A stretch of DNA of 64,000 bases from Ophthalmolycus amberensis (taxonomy: Eukaryota > Chordata > Actinopteri > Perciformes > Zoarcidae). Shown piece by piece: positions 55,880-64,000 of this stretch. The stretch lies in contig JAFEUB010000060.1 in the NCBI GenBank assembly GCA_024529925.1, positions 1,034,501-1,098,500 of the forward strand, written 5' to 3'. The translations under genes were made by a program, and so were the position numbers. Below the pieces are notes generated by a model. That model saw nothing but the letters and a program-made list of their open reading frames with translations. It did no database searches and was not told the origin of the DNA. Positions within the stretch are counted from its first letter, which is position 1, and each line of letters starts with the position of its first letter.

Positions 55880-56657
55880 TGTTACTGTGATCAAAGATCA
55901 AAATCATATTATTCTTACAAACACGATTAAATATTAATTAATACTTTACTTTGAAAACCATCAAGTTAAAACATTAAAATTGTGCTGTGAAACTTCAAAA
56001 TTCTCCAATATCATGTTTCCACGTTACATAACCTGATCAGCAGAGGTCTGATTGACTGATTATCACTGGTAGCATCGTATGTTAGAGTTTAAAGTGTTTC
56101 TATCAAACACACATCATCAATTCTTTGAAGTCTTGTTTCTTAATCAAAGAGGGAAGTTCAGGATGATGGTTTTCAAAGTAAAATGTATCAGCGCTTTAAA
56201 TTGAGAGTAGTTAAAATTTCAGTATTTAGTGGTTTCTAATAATCAAATCTTTCTTTGCTTCCATATGTTTCAACATAATACTTGTGTACTTTTACTTCAG
56301 CAACATTTCAGTGCAGAACATTTACTTGTAACACATTGTGGTGTATTTACTTAAGTCAAAGATCAGGAGGAGGAGGAGGAGGAGGAGGAATGCATTGTCA
56401 CACACCGAGAATGGAAGCAAGACAATAATTAGTGTGCTCGCACGCTTCAAATGGCATTTTTTTTCTCACTGACGAAACTCAGTGAACAGATCGACACAAG
56501 TTCAACGGTCGGATATCTAGCGCTTTTAGCGTCGCACTGAAGCGGCTGCCATATTCACATGGAAATGCTAAGCCGCTTATTACCATACGGACGCACTTAC
56601 AGGCAATAAAGCGCAAGGGAAACTGGGACACACGCTTCCCAGTTGTCGGCTCTGAAT

Positions 56658-56718
<61 letters not shown>

Positions 56719-58464
56719 AAAGCCTGTCTTTGTGCTCCGAGCAGCAGCTGGACCTTTCACTCGCTGACGACATGTTTTACTCTGCCGACACCAAACTCCC
56801 GCCAAAAATAAAGAACTCTCAAAGACAGAAGCGGTGATAATGTCATCTGATTAAACTACATATTGTGCAAGAAGTACTCAGATACAAATACTACTTCCCT
56901 CTATATCACAATATTTTCACCAAATATCAACGATATATATTTGTAGGATTGACCATTGGTTCTTGTTACAAAATGTTTTTTGTAACAAGAACCAAGTAAC
57001 AAGTTTTTTGTGGAGATTTTTGATTACTAATCATTAGTGATGTCATAATGACTAAGATTAAAGAATAGAACAGTCTGGTAAGTTGAGATAAATTGCATCC
57101 CGTTACTGTAATGCCGCCTTTAAAACTAGCAGAAGCCGGCACTTGTGCCATTTTACGAAATCCAAAATTTTAAAACGATATCATATGTCATATCAATATA
57201 ATACGGATACAAGTATTTCTACTCTCTTACAAGTAAAAGCCCTGATAATTAAAAAAGCCAATATTGGACAGAGTAAAGACTAAAAAAGGTAATAAAAGGT
57301 GTTGAGTCACATGCACCAACGAGAGGTCTTTTGAGCAAGCGGCCATGACTTAGGTGCCAAAGGTATTGCACAGTCTGTCGCGGCAGAATGTGATATTTGG
57401 CCGTGGACAGACGCAAACGTGCACACTCAGTCACTCACGGATGCGCGCACACACGCGGGAGGGGTCGCGTGGTTCTCCTGGCGTAGATGATAATATAATA
57501 AAGTCAGGTGTGCTACATAATATCCAAGTTCTCTTCAAACGTTTGAATAGATAATGAACTAACTGCTGTGACGGGTGACGGGTGAGACATCCCCCCCCAA
57601 CAGGTAACACTGAGCAGCTACATGACAGGATGTAAAGTACATGACGTAGTTAGAGACACGTCCAGATCACCATCTCCCGACCGAGTACAAGGCATTCCTG
57701 AGAGGGGGGGGGGGGGGGGGGGGTTAGGGGGCTCAATGAGGAGCTGCAGCCTGACCCCTGATCCTGGATCCAGAGGCACGTCGTCACAGAAAAGACTCTC
57801 ATGGCGGGAAAACTTGACTTTAGGTCGGGGGGGGGGGGGGGGGATTGTCCATTCTTTAGTGTTTACTTCGACAGGGGCAGAGAGACTGAGAGATGGACAG
57901 TCAGATGGACGGTCTTAAGGACAGAGGGACGGAGGGACAGAGACAGTCAGACAGACAGACAGACAGACGGAAGGACAGACAGACGTTATAAGCAGCCGAT
58001 TACTAACAAGTTCAACACATCAAGTTAAAAGGTGAAGACATGTTGTAAAGTGTCCACCACTTGTTTAATATCATTTAAAATAATCTGTCACAAGTGAAAG
58101 TCCTGCAATCAAATCGTACTTAAAGTACCACAAGTAAAGGCTCTCATGCAGAATGGCCCAAGTCAGAATAATATATATTTTTAGTTCATTAAATATAGTG
58201 AAAGTGCAATATTACCACATGAGCAACAGTGGAGTAGTAAGTAGCAGAGTAGCAGAAACTTACACGTACAAGTACCTCGATATTGTACCTGTGTACTTGA
58301 GAAAATGTACATTCATCACTGTCTCACATTAAGACATAAATTCACATTATCTTCGCCGTGTTTTCTTTGCTGTAATAAAACTCTCATTATCATCTCATTG
58401 TCACACCTGCACACGCGGAGGTGTGCTGGGGGTCCATGTCTCATGTCTCATGTCTCATGTCTCA

Positions 58465-58508
<44 letters not shown>

Positions 58509-59450
58509 GCCGTCCAGATGGCCCATTGAGGCCGGAGCATAATGAGGGTCTGGGGGATCAGTGGCGTCCGCCGCAGGGTGAATGGAGGGCTGAAGTGTGG
58601 GAACGAGGAGCCGCTCGCAGCTCTCACACATTCCTCAGTGCAGAGTGCTGTCTGGCGTGTGCACGTGTGTATGTGTGTGCACGTGTATGTGAGGCGGGGG
58701 GGCCATCTCTGACTGAAGGGGGGGGGGGGGATGTGTTTATGTGTTTCTCATCTGCATATTGTGTCATGACTCACTTGTAAGAGATGCATCCTGAGCACCA
58801 GAGAGGAGAAAAGATTCCATCATCTGCCTCCTTCTGCACCTCCACGGTCATCGACACACGTCAACCATCTCACATCCTCACGTCACCACATGGATGTAAA
58901 CACAAAGAGATGCAGCGTCCCGGTTTAAAAGTAGAAGTAAAAGGAGGTAATTCTTCAACATCCTACTGCAGTAAAAGTACACGTTTTCTCAGCTTCAAAG
59001 TATATTCTCATTGTCATACTGCTTTCTTCCAATTTTCCAGATTTTCAGGTACTAGTACTTCACTTGAGTATTTTCATTTACTGCTGCTTTATTTTCCCAA
59101 AAAGTCAAAAAGTGTAATTCATGAAATCAAACTTAAACCTGCAGGATGTTTCACATTTGCATGTTGTAGCTGTTTAATCAGAAAGTTAGTCCGAAAAAAA
59201 CGACTTTTAGGTATCAAATACAACAAATAAGAATATTAATCAAGTTCCACACAATGAGAGTACTAATATCTAATACTCTCCATTCCAACAACATCTCATG
59301 CTGAAAAAGTTCTTTACTCCTCGTGTCAGTTTGAGCGTCCAATTTGAATCAACATTTAAAGTTGAATAAAGACATTAAACGCAAGACTTATACTGTATTT
59401 TTGTAGTTGTCACTGTAGATGGTGTGAGTATGTTTTGCACCACATGTTTG
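55880..59450. other. Intergenic, simple repeats only
   Basis: The first 200 bp belong to the TRIM duplicon. Then follow (GGA)n at 56365-56388, (GT)n at 56659-56715, G-runs at 57704-57723 and 57829-57843, (GACA)n at 57947-57968, a C37 tract at 58467-58504 and G12 at 58720. No coding region or RNA gene is supported. Confidence 0.6.
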
Positions 59451-60697
59451 GTTTATGTTGAGGGGCTGCAGGAGGAGGAGGAGAAACCCGAACCCGCTCT
59501 ATTGACTGGAGGTCCTATACTTTAGTGTGTGAGCAGGATCCCAACCTCCTACTCTCTTTCCCATTTATCACATATTCTCCAAAAGAGGCGAGTGAAAGAA
59601 GAGGAGGATGAGGAGGATGGCGGGGCAGACAATAGAAGTGTGCCTTCTCAGAGGACTCTGGGTAAATGTGTTTTATTGATTATTTTTCCCTCCAGATCTC
59701 TCTGAGATATTCGGCTCATTTAGTCTTTCAGGGTTTTGAAGCAAAACTAGGTTTTAATGTATTTTAAACTTTTAAAGCAGACCGGTGTTGGTGTTATAAT
59801 GTGTGTTATATGATTGGGTTATTAATTATTCATTAACACTGAAGCAGACTTTCAATGTTGAAGCTAATTTGAATTACTTTATCCTGCTGGGAGGTTGAGT
59901 TTACGACAATAATTCATTTTTTATCGAAAGAAAATAAATAAAATTGTAACTAGAGCTGTTTAAATACACCGCACAGTAAAAAGTAGAATATGTCCTTCTG
60001 AAATGAAGTTCTCTAAAGAAGCTGTAGAATTCTCAAATACAAGAACCTCAAAACTGCAGTTTTTATTTTAAAACTGCAGAAATGGTTCTATTTAATGTTT
60101 GCTGAACATATCCCTAAAACAAAGTCTGTGTCGTCTTTTCTCTTAATATAAAGGTGTTTTTATTTTGGGGGGGGGGGGGGGGGGTTGGGAGCGTTTTGAT
60201 CGTAGCTCACAGCTAATGATGCTAACAGTGTTCACGTCAGAGGGAACCTGAGGGCGGGTGCTACGTTTCCATGGTGACGACGTCGGCTGTAACCACCTTA
60301 TTTTAGAAATACAGAGCGTCGTCCGTGAGGTAGCATTACTCCTCTATACCTCAAAATATTTATATTGTGTTTGAATTGATGCTCTGAATGTTGCATATTA
60401 CTTGACTGAGTACTCATTCCCTTCACTTCACGTTTAGTTGTATTAAATATGAAAACAAACAACGAGCAGCCGTCTTCAGTGTGTCCTCTGATTGTTCCGT
60501 CTCCTCTCTGACACTTTTAATATTTGTTTTGTTCACCTGTACAGAGCTCGTCAACTGACCTGGTGTCAGTGTGTTTTTATCTTTCCGTGTTTAGTGGCCC
60601 CTCATCAGGCCGGCTGTCAGCAGCCTGATCCCATCAGACAGCAGGAAGGTTCCCAGGTAGTAAAAAGAGGCGGTGAGGCCGGTTAAGTCCCCCCCCC

Positions 60698-60854
60698 CTA
60701 TTGTTGGGTGGGCCTCGCCCCACCAGCCTCAGAGTGTGGGAAAGCTAATCCTGCCCGGGACTCATGGCTTTGTGATGCTAATGTGGCTCCTGTAAATAGA
60801 GGAGGGGGCTCCTCGGGGTCCCCATCACTGCTCGCTCTGCTCTCGGACCAACAA
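60698..60854 (+). promoter_or_regulatory. hes5-like promoter: SOX, RBPJ and SOX-POU-like motifs
   Basis: In order are a SOX-type CTATTGTT (60698-60705), a CSL/RBPJ-type TGTGGGAA (60735-60742), a SOX-POU composite-like CTTTGTGATGCTAAT (60768-60782) and a TATA-like TAAATAG (60793-60799). The start codon follows at 60855. The Notch effector RBPJ is the known direct activator of the HES5 family; the SOX-POU input is inferred from the motif. Confidence 0.55.
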
Positions 60855-61428
60855 ATGGCTCCGAGCAACACCAGAGACTCTCCCATCTCAATGCCGTCCA
60901 CCAGAGACAGACACAAAGTAAGTCCTGCTTCTCTTCCGTCCGATGGCACTTCATATATTTTTTGTTTCTTCTCTCTGCGGCTCTTCTGACCCAGCTCCCC
61001 TTCCCTCATTGTTCTGTCCCCCCTAACAGCTGAGGAAGCCGGCGGTGGAGAAGATGCGCAGAGATCGCATCAACGGCTGCATCGAGCAGCTCAAGGTCCT
61101 GCTGGAGGAGGAGTTCCACGAGCGGGACCCCAACGCCAAGCTGGAGAAGGCCGACGTCCTGGAGATGACGGTGGGGTTCCTGAAGCGGCAGCTGAGGCTG
61201 CGTCCTCGGGTCTCGGTCGATCACGTGGCGGCTCACGGTGACGGCTACTCCCGCTGCTGGGAGGAGACGCTGCACTTCCTCTCCACCGGCTCCCCGGAGG
61301 AGGCGACACCTCCGCTGCGTCTCCGGAACACGCATGACGCGCCGGCCCTCTCCACGCACGGCCACGTCCAGGCTGCAGCGAAGCCGCCGCCGCCCGGCAC
61401 CGACAGGGCGGTATGGAGGCCCTGGTAG
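60855..61428 (+). CDS. hes5-like: HES5-type bHLH-Orange transcriptional repressor
   Basis: Exon 1 is 60855-60917 (21 codons, donor AAA|GTAAGT). Exon 2 is 61030-61428 (acceptor CCTAACAG). The product has 153 residues. The basic region KPAVEKMRRDRIN keeps the family Pro. The helix-loop-helix shows CIEQLKVLLEEEF and KLEKADVLEMTVGFLKRQL. The Orange-like part shows DHVAAHGDGYSRCWEETLHFL, and the C terminus is WRPW, the Groucho/TLE recruitment motif. The family represses proneural genes downstream of Notch in the nucleus. Fish her4/her12/her15 are HES5-class; which one this is cannot be told. The bHLH and Orange parts share one exon. Confidence 0.93.
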
Positions 61429-61619
61429 TGGAGCTGGATCAACACCCGGATCATCAAAGCCCCCGTAGGAGACTGAGCTTCATCATTTCCTCCTCTTTAA
61501 TTCTGGAGACTTTTTAAAGATGTCTTCATATTGAAGGAAAGAAAGACGTTCAGTTTGTGCTCCGTTGACGCACTTTGTTAATCCTCCTGTTTTCCTGTGA
61601 GGACTGTTTTGTAGAGACA

Positions 61620-62135
61620 ATGTCGTCATATGTCGTCATATGGTGTCATCATGTGAACTGTGTCGTCATGTGTCTTCATGTGAACAGTGTTGTCATGTGT
61701 CGTCATGTGTCATCATGTGAACCGTGTCGTCATGTGTCTTCATGTGAACAGTGTTGTCATGTGTCGTCATGTGTCGTCATGTGAATGGTGTTGTCATGTG
61801 TCGTCATGTGAACGGTGTCGTCATGTGTCTTCATGTGTCGTGTGTCGTCATGTGAACGGTGTCGTCATGTGTCTTCATGTGTCGTGTGTCGTCATGTGAA
61901 CGGTGTCGTCATGTGTCTTCATGTGTCGTGTGTCGTCATGTGAACGGTGTCGTCATGTGTCGTCATGTGTCGTCATGTGAACGGTGTCGTCATGTGTCGT
62001 CATGTGTCGTCATGTGAACGGTGTCGTCATGTGTCGTCATGTGTCGTCATGTGAACGGTGTCGTCATGTGTCTTCATGTGCCGTCATGTGTCGTCATGTG
62101 AACGGTGTCGTCATGTGTCGTCATGTGTCGTCATG
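61620..62135. repeat. Minisatellite, TCGTCATGTG unit
   Basis: About 500 bp of 10-11-bp units (TCGTCATGTG, TCTTCATGTG) with regular GAACGGTG interruptions start about 190 bp after the hes5-like stop. The ORFs across it are repeat artefacts. Confidence 0.9.
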
Positions 62136-62149
62136 TGGCGACTGTGCTG

Positions 62150-62352
62150 AGAGGAGAGCAGGGCCATCCTTCAATCAGAGAGTCAGCGGTTCGATCTCCG
62201 GCTCCGCTAGTCGCATGTCGATGTGTCCTTGAGCAAGACACTTAACCCCAAACATTGCTCCCGTAGCTGTGCCTACGGTGTATAATGTGATAGAATCTGA
62301 ATTGTAAGTCGCTTTGGATAAAAGCGTTTGCGAAATGATTGTAATGTAATGT
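62150..62352 (+). mobile_element. tRNA-derived SINE (V-SINE-like)
   Basis: A B-box-like GGTTCGATCTC (62188-62198) is followed by the conserved words TCCTTGAGCAAGACACTTAA and CGCTTTGGATAAAAGCGTTTG, ending in a TGTAATGTAATG tail. This is the layout of vertebrate tRNA-SINEs in fish. The 5' end merges with the minisatellite. Confidence 0.8.
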
Positions 62353-63382
62353 GAACAGTGTCTTCATGTGGACGGTTGCTAAGCCAACCAAAGCCTCGTC
62401 ATCACTGCGTTGGCGTGTTTGCGGTGATGTCAGAGTGTCTGAGCGCCTTTAATAAAGGCTGTGAGATCATTATGGTCTGTGAGGTGACTCGTTCGACACC
62501 GTGTGTTGCCCTGGTTACCTGTTAAAGTGACTGAATGTGAAAACAAACATGTTTCCTGTGGAAAAGTAAAAGTCTATTTTCTTTGTATTAAGGAATTTCA
62601 AAATAAACATTTTTACTTTATTGAAATTTTTTTATCTGTGTTGTCTTTCATTCTGAGGACCGTCGTTCTTTTGCAAATGTTGTCAAATCGACCATTAAAC
62701 ACGAGGACAGAAAGCGTCGATCTGCTGCCGATCAGAGAGATATTGATCTCACTAATCGATGAGAAGGGGGGGGGGGGGGGGGGGGACTGACCGGAGCAGC
62801 TTCTAACCTCGTGGGTTTACGGCACTTCCTGCTTTCCCATACACTTCAATCCAAGACGAGATAAAGCCAATTATTGTGTGTGTGCGTGTGTGTGTGTATG
62901 TGTGTGTGTGTGAGTGTTTTAGGAGGGGGTGGGGGGGGGGGGGGTCGTTTTTATCGGTGGATAGGTGCAGATAGGACTCACCTGGTTCAATAAAGGTCCA
63001 CACTAAATAAAACGTTTCAACGTTTCAAGCTAAATGAATAGATGAGCTCAGTAGATTTATAGATTTAAAAGATGAAACAGTTGAATCAGTTTATATTGTA
63101 CGTGAATGTTTTTCTGCATCTTTGTCAGTTTGAAGGAAAACAACTTAACGTTATTCAGGGTTTTAACTCATTAAAGAACTTTTAACTCTGAAATATGTCT
63201 TTGGGGTTAATGTGCACAAAAAAAACTGACATTGGTTAAAAGTAGTGAGAAGTAACTAAATGCATTTAAGTACTTTATTTTCATTACATGACACATTATA
63301 CTTCTACTTTTTACTGCACTACACTTATTTGATGCAAGTTACCTGCAGTTTAATATTTAAGGCTCAAAAACATGACTATATA

Positions 63383-63422
<40 letters not shown>

Positions 63423-63578
63423 CATATAGATATATATATGTATATATATAGATATATATATATACATATATAGATGGATCCTGATGTTTTCTTTAACAAT
63501 ATACTGTATATAAGGATGAAAGTAAGCTAATGAAATAAAAAAAATGTTTTAAACAGTAACGTTAAATTAACCAGTTTT

Positions 63579-63623
<45 letters not shown>

Positions 63624-64000
63624 CAGTGTGTAAACCCATCTGCTCTCACCTGAGAGGACACACCTGCAGCCCGACTGACATCTGACGCAGGGCAGACAGT
63701 TCCCACCTCCACACTGGTCTGCTGTACACTGATATACTGTGTACTACACATATAAAATAATCAACTTTTATTTCAGACTCATGAGTCCATATAGTATCAA
63801 AAAAACAAACAAATACAACAACAATATATGAAATACAATACGAGGACACCAAGACACAAGTGTAATCATTGCAGTTTAAAAAAAGTCACTCGTTGTTGAA
63901 AACATACAGACATTTGTTCCAATGTTTCCAGAAACAAGAAGTATATCTTGTGTCACTTTGTGTTGGATCAGTTAAGGCTTTTATAATTACATTTTCTGAG
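62353..64000. other. Intergenic, simple repeats
   Basis: G18 at 62766-62784, G12 at 62931-62943, (TA)n at 63378-63470 and (GT)n at 63581-63618. No gene was recognised to the end of the window. Confidence 0.6.

Noticed and set aside
58305..58780. Proline-rich ORFs
   Set aside because: They are created by the C37 homopolymer and lack any other support.

Overview
The window is nuclear DNA of a ray-finned fish, probably a percomorph. The reasons are spliced vertebrate genes, fish-type LINEs (L2/CR1/Rex1 group), hAT transposons, Ty3/gypsy LTRs, tRNA-derived SINEs, long (CA)n and (TA)n tracts, and many poly(dG/dC) runs. Species identity cannot be fixed from the sequence alone.

Two conserved single-copy genes anchor the window. 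(1) aldh4a1, mitochondrial delta-1-pyrroline-5-carboxylate dehydrogenase, lies on the minus strand. I placed all 15 coding exons from 33443 down to 11319; the reading phase closes exactly at every junction and gives 556 residues. (2) A hes5-type bHLH-Orange-WRPW repressor lies on the plus strand at 60855-61428 in two coding exons. Its upstream region has an RBPJ/CSL-type site and a SOX-POU composite-like motif.

Five copies of a TRIM35/A33-like RING-B-box-coiled-coil-B30.2 gene surround aldh4a1. Copies A (frameshifted) and B (intact) are on the plus strand at the left. Copies C (intact), D (one nonsense codon) and E (intact) are on the minus strand at the right. The flanks are duplicated with the genes, so aldh4a1 sits between arms of an inverted segmental duplication. 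The coding region is a single exon, preceded by a non-coding 5' exon of two related but diverged types.

Two large features lie inside aldh4a1. The last intron holds a nearly complete, very young class-I-like endogenous retrovirus (11576-22640, antisense to the gene), with two almost identical LTRs and a 4-bp target duplication. Intron 10 is mostly a ~4-kb tandem array (23996-27976). Its 49/60/71-bp unit contains a copy of the 3' end of exon 10 together with its 5' splice site, so dozens of decoy exon-intron boundaries follow the real one. This array is the most unusual object in the window.

The space between the right-hand TRIM copies is a transposon graveyard with several exactly bounded nested insertions. 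A hAT lies in a CR1/L2/Rex1-like LINE (8-bp duplication). A solo LTR lies in an L2 fragment (4-bp duplication). A gypsy solo LTR lies in a hAT fragment (5-bp duplication). A second hAT has an 8-bp duplication. A decayed Ty3/gypsy gag-pol lies at 50240-52790. The stretch 56-60 kb has no recognisable gene.
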